From: CAZIOH01 sp964540815
GTDB taxonomy: Bacteria; Myxococcota_A; Polyangia; Fen-1088
DNA length: 36,731 bases
Direction of reading: 5' to 3'
Assembly: GCA_964540815.1 (NCBI GenBank)
Contig: CAZIOH010000068.1
Coordinates: 1-36,731 of the forward strand
Both the position numbers and the translations under genes were made by a program. A model generated the notes under the pieces. That model saw nothing but the letters and a program-made list of their open reading frames with translations. It was not told the DNA's origin and did not search any database. Positions 28,246 through 36,731 of the stretch are shown piece after piece (the stretch's first letter is position 1; each line of letters starts with the position of its first letter).

Positions 28246-29727
28246 TCAGCTCGCGTCGCGGGCGTCTTGCGGATCGTCGCGGCGGAGCTCGTCCCGGCGG
28301 ATGGGGACGGCTATCGAGACCGGGGGCTTCGGCGTGGCGGGGAGGGAGCGCGGGCGCTTGTCGATGGGGGCGAGCTCGGGGAGCTCCTTCTTGCCGCCCG
28401 CGCCGAGCTCCTCGAGCCGGCGGGCGCTCGGCATCACGCGGCTGTCGAGCGAGGCCGTCGCGCTGTTGAAGGCCTCGACCGAGCGCTCGAGCGCGCCACC
28501 CATCCTGGCCATGTGCTCGGTGAAGGTGGCCAGGCGCTCGTGGAGATCGCGCCCGCAACGGCTGATGTGGGCGGCGTTCTCCGCGAGCTGCTCGTGCCTC
28601 CAGCCCACGTGGATCGCCTGCAGCACCCCGATCAGCGTGGTCGGTGTCGCCAGGAGGACCCGGTGGGCGAGGGCCTCCTCGAGGAGGTCGGGCATGGCCT
28701 CGAGCGCGGCGGCGTAGAAGGCATCGCCGGGCAGGAACAGGATGACGATCTCGGGCGAGGTCTCCAGGTGATCCCAGTAGTTCTTGGCCCCGAGCTTGAG
28801 CACATGGCTCTTCACCTGGCTCGCGTGCTGGCGCAGGAGCTCACGCCGCGCCTCATCGGTGGTGGCCTCGCGCGCGTTGAGGTACGCCCCGAGAGGAGCC
28901 TTGGCGTCCACCACCACGCACTTGTTTCCCGGCAGCCGAACGATGACGTCGGGGCGCAGCCGGCCGTCTATGGTCTGGATGCTGGCCTGCTCGGCGAAGT
29001 CGCAGTGGTCCAGCATCCCGGCGATCTCCATCACCCGGCGCAGCTGGATCTCCCCCCAGCGCCCACGAACCGCCGGAGCCCGCAGCGCTCCGACCAGGCT
29101 GTCCGTCCCCGCCTGCAGGTGGCGCTGACCCTCCGCCAGCGCGCGCACCTGCTCGGTGAGACGGGTGTACGCGTCGCCTCGGGCCCGCTCGAGCGCGTGG
29201 ACCTGCAGGTCGAACTTCTCGAGCGTGCTTCGCACCGGGTCCACCAGGATGGCGATGGCCTTCTCGCGCGCCGCCAGCTCGGCCACGCCCGCCTGCTGCG
29301 TGGTGGCGAGGTGCGCGGTCGCGAGCCGCAGGAAGCCGGCGTTGCTCTCGCGCAGCGCCTCTGCGGCCAGGGCCTCGAAGGTGTCGCCCATCTGTGCCTT
29401 GGCCTCATCCAATAGCCGGCGCTGCTCGCCGAGACTCCGCTCGAGCTCGGAGGCCCGCGCTCGCTCGGCGGCATGGACGCCCTCGAGCCGCTGGACCGCC
29501 AGTTGCCCCTCGGCCGCACGGGTCTTCCAGTCAGCGAGCTCGCTGCGCAGCGCCTCAGCCGTGGCGGTCACCGCGGAGGCCCGCAGCTCGGCCTCGCGCA
29601 GGGCGGGCGCCAGCCGACCCCGGGCACGCGCCGTCGCCCACAGCCAGGCCGCGAGCCCGGCCATCCCGGCCCCGAGAACGAACCAGGCCAGTTCCGCGAA
29701 CCACCCCGAGAGACTCATCCCCGCCAT
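28246..29727 (-). CDS. rmuC: DNA recombination protein RmuC
   Basis: 493 residues from ATG 29727 (ATG 29718 also possible). An N-terminal membrane helix (WFAELAWFVLGAGMAGLAAWLWATA) is followed by a long coiled coil (about 40-210) and the RmuC nuclease-like domain: GRWGEIQLRRVMEIAGML, RPDVIVRLPGNKCVVVDAKAPLGAYLNA (a PD-(D/E)XK-like core), SHVLKLGAKNYWDHLETSPEIVILFLPGDAFYAAALE and VLLATPTTLIGVLQAIHVGWRHEQLAENA. RmuC is thought to limit inversions and rearrangements at short inverted repeats. The Arg/Asp-rich C-terminal tail ends at the scaffold gap edge; the stop codon is intact just outside the duplicated 55 bp. It appears to be a single gene. Confidence 0.93.
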   Translation of the reverse strand: MAGMSLSGWFAELAWFVLGAGMAGLAAWLWATARARGRLAPALREAELRASAVTATAEALRSELADWKTRAAEGQLAVQRLEGVHAAERARASELERSLGEQRRLLDEAKAQMGDTFEALAAEALRESNAGFLRLATAHLATTQQAGVAELAAREKAIAILVDPVRSTLEKFDLQVHALERARGDAYTRLTEQVRALAEGQRHLQAGTDSLVGALRAPAVRGRWGEIQLRRVMEIAGMLDHCDFAEQASIQTIDGRLRPDVIVRLPGNKCVVVDAKAPLGAYLNAREATTDEARRELLRQHASQVKSHVLKLGAKNYWDHLETSPEIVILFLPGDAFYAAALEAMPDLLEEALAHRVLLATPTTLIGVLQAIHVGWRHEQLAENAAHISRCGRDLHERLATFTEHMARMGGALERSVEAFNSATASLDSRVMPSARRLEELGAGGKKELPELAPIDKRPRSLPATPKPPVSIAVPIRRDELRRDDPQDARDAS

Positions 29728-30198
29728 ACTATCCACACGTTCAGTCCAGCGCAAATTTGATCAAACGTTACGCGCCTGTCTGGATCGCGGTGACGATCAG
29801 CGGGAGGGGGGAAAGAGGACAACGCGGGCAGGGGCCCGTCTTCGATTCCGCTCCGCGGGCCCGCGGGCTTTGTTCGAGAATCAAATCTTGCCCGTTTCGT
29901 GCGGCGGTTCGTGCGGTGGATCGGAGGTTGGCTTTGCCAACCGGAGATGCGACGGGCAAAGCAGATCCGGGCTCGATTCTCGTCGTCCCGCGGGAGGGGC
30001 CCGCGGGGAGGGGTCCTCCCCTTCCCGCGCATGCTCGATTCTCGTCGTCCCGCGGGAGGGGCCCGCGGGGAGGGTCCTCCCCTTCCCGCGCATACAGGCC
30101 CACGCGAACCTACCCGGGCGCATGCGTGACGCGAGAGGCTCGCGTCGAATTCGGCCACAAATCCCCCGCTTCTCTTGCTGGCTCCGGGCGCTTATCCT
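29728..30198. other. Intergenic region between divergent rmuC and the mevalonate operon
   Basis: 471 bp with no convincing gene. It must hold both promoters. It contains a perfect 14-bp palindrome CCGCGGGCCCGCGG (29853-29866) and a 61/62-bp tandem repeat (29971-30093). The stretch GGCAGGGGCCCGTCTTCG (from 29827) faintly resembles the end of intergenic repeat copies A and B. No clear -35/-10 pair for fni was identified. Confidence 0.55.
29971..30093. repeat. Tandem duplication of a 61/62-bp hairpin-rich unit upstream of the mevalonate operon
   Basis: Unit 1 (29971-30032, 62 bp) and unit 2 (30033-30093, 61 bp) are identical apart from one G. Each holds two adjacent inverted repeats: CCGCGGG-AGGGG-CCCGCGG (29988-30006 in unit 1) and GGGGAGG-GGT-CCTCCCC (30005-30021 in unit 1). 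The array ends about 105 bp before the fni ATG. Confidence 0.85.
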
Positions 30199-31275
30199 AT
30201 GACTCGTCTCTTCGCGATGCCCGACGGCGGAATCAGACAGCGCAAGGCGGACCATCTGGCCATCGCGGCGTCGGGACAGGCGGACTTCCGGCGGCCGACC
30301 CTGCTCGACGACGTGCACCTCGTGCACTGTGCCTTGCCCGAGCGCACGGCCGACGAGATCGATCTGCGCACCACCTGGCTCGGGCGCACCTTCGCGGCGC
30401 CGCTCATGGTGACCGGCATGACCGGTGGCACCCCCGAGGCCGCCGACATCAACCGCGGCCTCGCAGCAGCGGCGGCGGCGGTGGGGATCCCGTTTGGCCT
30501 CGGCAGCATGCGCGCGATGGTCGAGCACCCCGAGCTCGCCTCCACCTACGAGGTGCGCAGCGCCGCCCCCGAGGTGTTCCTGTGCGCCAACTTCGGGGTG
30601 GTCCAGCTCGCCCGGATGTCCCTCGTCGCCGTGCGCGAGGCCGTGCGCCGGGTGGGCGCCGACGCCTTGTGCGTGCACCTCAACGTCGCGCAGGAGATGG
30701 CGCAGCCCGGTGGGGACCGCGACTTTCGCGGCGGCCTCGACACCATCGCGCGCGTGGTCGCCGAGCTCGGCGCGCCGGTCATGGTCAAGGAGACCGGCTG
30801 CGGGCTCTCGCCCGCGGTGGTGCGCCGCCTGGCCGCCGTGGGCGTACGGGCCGTCGACGTGGCCGGCGCGGGCGGGACATCGTGGACGGCCGTCGAGTCG
30901 CACCGCGCCTCGGGCGACACCCAGGCCCTCGGCCGGGACCTGTGGGACTGGGGCATCCCCACTGCAGTCGCGGTGGCCTGGGCGGTCGCCGCGTCGCCGG
31001 AGCTGGAGGTGATCGCCTCGGGGGGAATCCGCTCCGGCGTGGACGCCGCCCGGGCCCTCGCGCTCGGGGCGCGGGCCGCCGGTCTCGCCCAGCCCGCGCT
31101 CGTCGCCCATCGCGACGGTGGCCGTGCGGGCGTCGAGGCGTATCTGTCGCGCGTGATCGCGGGGATTCGCGCCACCGCGCTCTTGACGGGGGTGGGGCGT
31201 GCCGCCGATCTCGGGCGGGCGCCGCGCGTGATCGGCGGCGAGCTCGGCACCTGGCTGGCGCAGGTGCCGGCGTGA
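30199..31275 (+). CDS. fni: Type 2 isopentenyl-diphosphate delta-isomerase
   Basis: 358 residues; an FMN-dependent TIM-barrel enzyme that interconverts IPP and DMAPP. Signatures: N-terminal RQRKADHL, MVTGMTGGTPEAADINRGLA, VGIPFGLGSMRAM, NFGVVQLARM, the active-site block VHLNVAQEMAQPGGDRDFRG, VMVKETGCGLSP, VDVAGAGGTSWTAVESHR (phosphate/FMN binding) and VIASGGIRSGVDAARALALGA. ATG 30199 is chosen; TTG 30175 and ATG 30223 (MPDGG) are alternatives and none has a strong ribosome site. First gene of the mevalonate operon; the next gene starts inside its stop (GTGA). Confidence 0.94.
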   Translation: MTRLFAMPDGGIRQRKADHLAIAASGQADFRRPTLLDDVHLVHCALPERTADEIDLRTTWLGRTFAAPLMVTGMTGGTPEAADINRGLAAAAAAVGIPFGLGSMRAMVEHPELASTYEVRSAAPEVFLCANFGVVQLARMSLVAVREAVRRVGADALCVHLNVAQEMAQPGGDRDFRGGLDTIARVVAELGAPVMVKETGCGLSPAVVRRLAAVGVRAVDVAGAGGTSWTAVESHRASGDTQALGRDLWDWGIPTAVAVAWAVAASPELEVIASGGIRSGVDAARALALGARAAGLAQPALVAHRDGGRAGVEAYLSRVIAGIRATALLTGVGRAADLGRAPRVIGGELGTWLAQVPA

Positions 31276-32348
31276 GTGGGCGCGGGGGCGCGCCCCCCGA
31301 GCCCGTCTCTTCGGGTGCCGCTCCCGCTCCCGCTCCGGCTCCGGGCCTCGGCGCCGTCGACGAGCTGCCGGTGGTGTGCCGGGAAGGGCGCGGGTTCGGA
31401 CACGGCAAGGTCATCCTGCTCGGGGAGCACGCCGTCGTCTACGGCCACCCGGCCCTGGCGGCCGGTCTGTCGCGGGGGATGCGGGGGCTCGCGGGTCCGG
31501 GCACGGGGCGCCTGCGCGTCCCGGTGTGGAACCTCGACCTGCACGTGGACGCCACACCGGGCGCCGAGGCGGGCCGCGCGCCCACCTCGGATCTGGCGCG
31601 GGTGGCCCGGGCCTGGGCGGCCATCCTCAACGGGTTCGGGGTCCGCGACGTCGACGTCACCGTCGAGGGCGATCTGCCGGCGCAGGCCGGGCTCGGCAGC
31701 TCGGCGGCGTTCTCGTGCGCGGTGGCCTTCGCGGTGGCCAGCGCCCACGGATTCGGCCGCGCCCGCGCCCTCGCCGCCGCCCACTTCGGCGAGGTCGTGT
31801 TCCACGGCGCGCCCTCCGGGATCGATCTCGCCGCGGCCTCCACCGGAGCCGCCGGACGTTTTCAGCGCGGGCAGGGCTGGATGGCCGTCGAGGTGCCGCG
31901 GCCCATCACCCTGTGCATCGGGCTGTCGGGCCGTCCGCACGCCACCCACGATCTCGTCGAGGGGGTGCGGCGCCTCCACGAGGCGACGCCGGTGGTCTCC
32001 CGGGTCATCGAGGCGCTCGGGGCGCTCGCCCCCTCCGGAGAGGCCGCGCTCGCGGCGGGCGACCTCGAGGCGCTCGGGCGCCTCTTCGACGTGGCGCACG
32101 GGCTCCTCGCGTCCTTGCGGGTCTCGGGCCCGGAGCTCGAGACCCTGGTGCACGGCGCCCGCCGCGCGGGCGCCCTCGGCGCGAAGCTCACGGGGGCTGG
32201 AGGGGGCGGCTCGGTCATCGCCCTCGCGCCGCCCGGCCGGGAAGCCGAGATCCTCGAGGCCTGGCGCCACGAGGGGTTCGAGGGGTTCACCGCCAACGTC
32301 GTCGGCGCCCGCCCGGACGTCGATGCTCGCCACGAGGTCGAAACGTGA
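31272..32348 (+). CDS. mvaK1: Mevalonate kinase
   Basis: 358 residues of the GHMP kinase family, phosphorylating mevalonate at O5 with ATP. Motif 1 FGHGKVILLGEHAVVYGHPALA, motif 2 PAQAGLGSSAAFSCAVAFAV and motif 3 GAKLTGAGGGGSVIAL are all intact; GEHAVVYG and HGAPSGIDLAAAS are specific to mevalonate kinases. The first 35 or so residues are a Pro/Ala/Ser-rich extension before the catalytic domain. The start GTG 31272 overlaps the fni stop by four bases. The frame is open far upstream but those codons are not gene-like and cover the intergenic repeat. Confidence 0.93.
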   Translation: MSGRGGAPPEPVSSGAAPAPAPAPGLGAVDELPVVCREGRGFGHGKVILLGEHAVVYGHPALAAGLSRGMRGLAGPGTGRLRVPVWNLDLHVDATPGAEAGRAPTSDLARVARAWAAILNGFGVRDVDVTVEGDLPAQAGLGSSAAFSCAVAFAVASAHGFGRARALAAAHFGEVVFHGAPSGIDLAAASTGAAGRFQRGQGWMAVEVPRPITLCIGLSGRPHATHDLVEGVRRLHEATPVVSRVIEALGALAPSGEAALAAGDLEALGRLFDVAHGLLASLRVSGPELETLVHGARRAGALGAKLTGAGGGGSVIALAPPGREAEILEAWRHEGFEGFTANVVGARPDVDARHEVET

Positions 32349-33367
32349 AAGCATCCTGGTGCACCGCGGTCGCCGGTACCAACATCGCGCTCGTCAAGTA
32401 CTGGGGTAAGCGGGACGCGCGGCTGAACCTGCCGGCGGCGGGCAGCCTGTCCTTGACCCTGAAGGAGCTCGGGACCCGGACCACCGTCCGCTTCGGTGCG
32501 CACCTCGGCGGGCCCGCGGGCGAGGGCGGCGGCCGGGATCGCGTCCGCCTCAACGGGCAGGACGCCGACGAGAAGACCCGCGGGAGGGTGGTGGCCTTCC
32601 TCGATCTCATCCGGGTCCTCGCCGGGTTCGACACCCGCGCCGAGGTCGTGACCGAGAACACCGTGCCCACCGCGGCGGGGCTCGCCTCCTCGGCGTCGGG
32701 CTTCGCGGCCCTGGCGCTCGCCGCCTCGCGGGCCGCCGGGCTGAACCTCACCCCGAGCGAGCTGTCGGCCCTGGCCCGCCGCGGATCGGGCTCGGCCGCC
32801 CGCTCGATCTTCGGTGGCTTCGTGGTGATGAGCCCGGGCGTGCTGCCCGACGGCTCGGACGCGGTCGCCTCCCCGTTGCCCGAGGGCGACGGGTGGCCCG
32901 TTCGCCTGGTGGTGGCGGTCACCACCGAGGGCGCCAAGTCGATCGGCTCGACGGCCGCCATGGAGCGCACCGCGCGGACCTCGCCGTTCTATCCGGCCTG
33001 GGTCGAGTCCGTGCCGCGCGATCTGCAGGACGCCGCCGCCGCCATCGCCGCCCGGGACTTCGACGGGCTCGGGCGCATCGCCGAGCGCAACGCCGTGCGC
33101 ATGCACGCCTCGGCCATGGCGGCCGATCCGCCCATCCTCTACTGGAACACCGCCACCTGGGCCGCCATGCAGACCGTGCGGGATCTGCGGGCGCGCGGGA
33201 TCGCCGCCTATTTCACCATCGACGCCGGTCCGCACGTCAAGGCGCTGTGCCTGGCGGACGACACCGAGGCGGTCGAGAAGGCCCTGCAGGAGACGCCGGG
33301 GGTGCTGCGGACGCTCACCACCTCGCCGGGACGGGGGGCCCGGATCCTCCAGGAAACCCCGGCATGA
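32345..33367 (+). CDS. mvaD: Diphosphomevalonate decarboxylase
   Basis: 340 residues of the GHMP superfamily. It phosphorylates and decarboxylates mevalonate 5-diphosphate to IPP. Signatures: NIALVKYWGKRD near the N-terminus, PTAAGLASSASGFAALALAAS (ATP loop), RRGSGSAARSIFGGFVVM (substrate-binding Arg), TTEGAKSIGSTAAMERT, and FTIDAGPHVKAL with the catalytic Asp. All key residues are present, so a full decarboxylase and not a mevalonate-3-kinase is indicated. The start GTG 32345 overlaps the mvaK1 stop as GTGA. Confidence 0.95.
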   Translation: MKASWCTAVAGTNIALVKYWGKRDARLNLPAAGSLSLTLKELGTRTTVRFGAHLGGPAGEGGGRDRVRLNGQDADEKTRGRVVAFLDLIRVLAGFDTRAEVVTENTVPTAAGLASSASGFAALALAASRAAGLNLTPSELSALARRGSGSAARSIFGGFVVMSPGVLPDGSDAVASPLPEGDGWPVRLVVAVTTEGAKSIGSTAAMERTARTSPFYPAWVESVPRDLQDAAAAIAARDFDGLGRIAERNAVRMHASAMAADPPILYWNTATWAAMQTVRDLRARGIAAYFTIDAGPHVKALCLADDTEAVEKALQETPGVLRTLTTSPGRGARILQETPA

Positions 33368-34374
33368 GCGGCGAGCGACGCACCCTGCGGGGAAACCCGG
33401 TGGTGGCGGCCCCGGGCAAGCTCTTCGTGATCGGGGAGTACGCCGTGCTCGCCGGGGCTCCGGCGGTGGTGGCGGCCGTCAACCGCTATGCGGTCGGTCA
33501 GTTCGTGATCGGCCTCGCGCCCGAGTCGGACTTCACGCGCCAGGCGGTCGCGGCCGGGCTGCGGGGGCTCGGCGATCGCGCCGAGGCCATGCCCCCCGGC
33601 TCGGTCCTCATCGACAGCACGTCGTTTCGGGCGGGCGGCAAGAAGCTGGGGCTCGGCTCGAGCGCCGCGGTGACGGTGGTCGCCGTCGCGGCCGTGATGG
33701 AGATGGCGGGGATGTCGGTGGCCGAGCACCGCGCCCTGTGCTTCGAGCTCGCCGACGGGGCGCACCGCAGCGCCCAGGGCGGCGTCGGGTCGGGAGCGGA
33801 CGTCGCGGCGGCGGTGCACGGGGGCCTGATCCGCTACCGCCGGGGCAGGCCCGGCGAGGCCGGAGGCCAGGGTCCAGGTCCGCGGGTGGCGACCTTGGTC
33901 AAGCCGGCCGCGCTGCGGCTTGTGGTGTTCAGCGAGGGCAGCCCGGCCTCGACCCCGGACCTGATCCGGATCGTCGAGGCCTACGCGGCCCGCCGGCCGG
34001 CCGCCTACGAGCGCCTGATGCTGCAGCTCGAGGATCGCTGCGAGACCTTCATCGAGGCCATCGCGGGGGCCAACCTCGAGGTGGCGATCTCGGTGGCGAT
34101 CGACTACGCCGCGGGTCTGGCGGAGCTCGGCGCACAGGCGGGTGCGCCCATCATCACACCGCGCTTCGAGCTGGCGGCCGACCTGGCCACCAACCTCGGC
34201 GGCATGGCCAAGCCCTCGGGGGCGGGGGGCGGGGATCTCGGCATCGGGATGTTCGGGGAGCCCGAGGCCGCGCAGAGCTTCGCCGCGCGCCTGGAGGAGC
34301 TCGGTCTCCGGGTGCTGGACGTGGACCTCGATTTAAACGGCGTGCATCGCCGACTGCCCGCATCTAATCTCTAG
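33364..34374 (+). CDS. mvaK2: Phosphomevalonate kinase (GHMP type)
   Basis: 336 residues. It converts mevalonate 5-phosphate to the diphosphate, between the reactions of MvaK1 and MvaD. N-terminal VVAAPGKLFVIGEYAVLAGAPAVVAAVNRYA, central LGLGSSAAVTVVAVAAV, HRSAQGGVGSGADVAAAVHGG (substrate and phosphate binding) and the C-terminal GMAKPSGAGGGDLGIGMF are typical of bacterial phosphomevalonate kinases. The start ATG 33364 overlaps the mvaD stop as ATGA. A Gly/Pro insertion (RGRPGEAGGQGPGPR) precedes VATLVKPAALRLVVF. Confidence 0.93.
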   Translation: MSGERRTLRGNPVVAAPGKLFVIGEYAVLAGAPAVVAAVNRYAVGQFVIGLAPESDFTRQAVAAGLRGLGDRAEAMPPGSVLIDSTSFRAGGKKLGLGSSAAVTVVAVAAVMEMAGMSVAEHRALCFELADGAHRSAQGGVGSGADVAAAVHGGLIRYRRGRPGEAGGQGPGPRVATLVKPAALRLVVFSEGSPASTPDLIRIVEAYAARRPAAYERLMLQLEDRCETFIEAIAGANLEVAISVAIDYAAGLAELGAQAGAPIITPRFELAADLATNLGGMAKPSGAGGGDLGIGMFGEPEAAQSFAARLEELGLRVLDVDLDLNGVHRRLPASNL

Positions 34375-34381
34375 AGCTTTC

Positions 34382-35763
<1,382 letters not shown>

Positions 35764-35767
<4 letters not shown>

Positions 35768-36731
35768 TCCGGCAAATCATGCGCGGTGGGCGGAGGTTCG
35801 TGGAGGCGGGCGCGGGGCCCGCGGCCGGGGCCGGAGAGGCCGGCGCCGCCGGCCCGGAGGGCGGGAGCTTGCGGCGGGCCGTCCCCTGGCTGGATCCGCC
35901 GCCCGGACCCTGGACGGTCGAGCGGGCCTACGGATACTGCGAGGAGTTCGTGCGGGCCCACCACGAGAGCTACCCGGTCGCGTCGCACCTGGTCCCGGCG
36001 GCGATGCGTCCCTACCTGATGGCGGTGTACGCCTTCGCCCGGAGCGCCGACGACTTCGCGGACGAGCCGCAGTACGAGGGCCGCCGCATCGAGGCGCTGG
36101 CGCGCTGGCGCGACGAGCTGCAGATGGCGGCCCACGGCGAGGCCGAGCACCCGGTGTTCGTGGCGCTCGGGGACACCATCGAGCGGCGGGATCTGCCGGT
36201 GCCTCCCCTCGAGGATCTCCTCACCGCCTTCCGCATGGACATGGAGGTCCGGCGCTACGCCACCTTCGGCGCGCTGCGCGGCTACACGGCGCGCTCGGCC
36301 GAGCCGGTGGGGCGCTTGCTGCTCGCGCTCTTCGGGTACCGGCAACCCGAGCTGGTGCGCTTCGCCGACGAGATCTCGACGGCGCTGCAGCTCACCAACT
36401 TCTGGCAAGACGTGGCGGTCGACGCCGCCCGTGACCACATCTACATTCCGTCGGAGGATCTGCACTTCTTCGGGGTCACCGAGGCCGAGCTCAAGAAGCT
36501 CGAGCCGACCAAGGCCATCCGCGATCTGATGCGCTACGAGGTGGCCCGCACGCGGGCGCTCTACGAGCGGGGCCGGCCGCTGATCGGCAAGCTCGACAAC
36601 GATCTCAAGCTCGAGCTCGCGCTCATCTGGCTGGTGGGCACGACCATCCTCGACAAGATCGAGGACGCCGACTACGACGTCTTCACCCGGCGCATCAGCA
36701 TCAAGAAGCGCGACAAGGCCAAGATCATGGC
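35764..36731 (+). CDS. hpnC: Squalene/phytoene synthase family protein, HpnC type, 3' end outside the window
   Basis: 322 codons are visible and the frame is open at the window edge. After a 50-residue Gly/Ala/Pro-rich N-terminus the trans-isoprenyl diphosphate synthase fold begins: ERAYGYCEEFVRAHHESYPVAS, first Asp-rich motif YAFARSADDFADE, RRYATFGALRGYTARSAEPVG, and second motif LQLTNFWQDVAVDAARDHIYIP. ADDFADE together with LTNFWQD fits HpnC, which with HpnD and HpnE turns farnesyl diphosphate into squalene; a phytoene or squalene synthase of the same family is the alternative. GTG 35764 overlaps the mvaA stop as GTGA; ATG 35779 is an alternative start. Its place at the end of the mevalonate genes links the pathway to triterpenes. 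Confidence 0.88.

Noticed and set aside
27791..28558. A minus-strand gene running through the N gap
   Set aside because: It reads through 100 undetermined bases and overlaps the 3' end of rmuC; the continuity is meaningless.
29394..31271. A giant N-terminal extension of mevalonate kinase (frame open from 29394)
   Set aside because: The extension covers rmuC, the tandem repeat and fni in another frame; GTG 31272 overlapping the fni stop is the sensible start.

Overview
The window is a chromosomal segment of a very GC-rich bacterium (roughly 70% G+C, third codon positions almost always G or C). Several things point to Myxococcota (myxobacteria, the former delta-proteobacterial lineage): a bacterial mevalonate operon with type 2 IPP isomerase feeding an HpnC-type squalene-forming enzyme, two Roadblock/LC7-type small proteins, several lipoproteins with Gly/Ala/Asp-rich linkers and Cys-rich repeats, and long low-complexity insertions in housekeeping enzymes. 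The taxon is an inference from gene content. The sequence is a draft scaffold: a 100-N gap at 28091-28190 is flanked by an exact 55-bp duplication, which looks like unmerged contig ends.

Layout. 1-4.4 kb (+): the 3' end of biosynthetic arginine decarboxylase (speA), an overlapping PLP aminotransferase, an ArnT/GT39-like membrane glycosyltransferase, and a small outer-membrane beta-barrel with its own promoter. 4.5-9.4 kb (-): a DEAD-box RNA helicase with a DbpA-type RNA-binding domain and a giant disordered tail, 5 bp upstream of an ABC-F ATPase (uup). 9.5-14.1 kb (-): the glycine cleavage operon gcvT-gcvH-gcvP. 14.3-20.1 kb (+): a Cys-rich repeat lipoprotein, a HelD-like superfamily 1 helicase and a soluble hybrid histidine kinase. 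20.2-23.5 kb (-): a lipoprotein, a DUF2325 protein with a candidate operator, and the DacB/PBP4 D,D-carboxypeptidase. 23.5-26.1 kb (+): amtB followed by two small Roadblock/LC7-type genes. 26.1-28.2 kb: a Cys-rich lipoprotein of less biased codon use (-), then a poorly coding, lower-GC stretch running into the gap. 28.2-29.7 kb (-): rmuC. 30.2 kb to the end (+): fni-mvaK1-mvaD-mvaK2-mvaA-hpnC, tightly packed, with GTGA or ATGA overlaps at four of the five junctions.

How the genes work together. The last operon takes HMG-CoA to mevalonate (MvaA), phosphorylates it twice (MvaK1, MvaK2), decarboxylates it to IPP (MvaD), isomerises IPP to DMAPP (Fni), and commits farnesyl diphosphate to squalene or hopanoid/sterol-type triterpenes (HpnC). 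HMG-CoA synthase and farnesyl diphosphate synthase are not in the window. The gcv operon supplies one-carbon units and lacks only the shared L-protein. Uup and the DEAD-box protein both act on ribosomes or rRNA.

No tRNA, rRNA, CRISPR array, phage module or intact insertion sequence was found. The most unusual material is small-scale: an intergenic repeat family placed 3' of genes, a tandem hairpin repeat upstream of the mevalonate operon, an in-frame 12-bp microsatellite inside HMG-CoA reductase, a Cys-rich repeat lipoprotein, and the unexpected pairing of an ammonium channel with Roadblock proteins.
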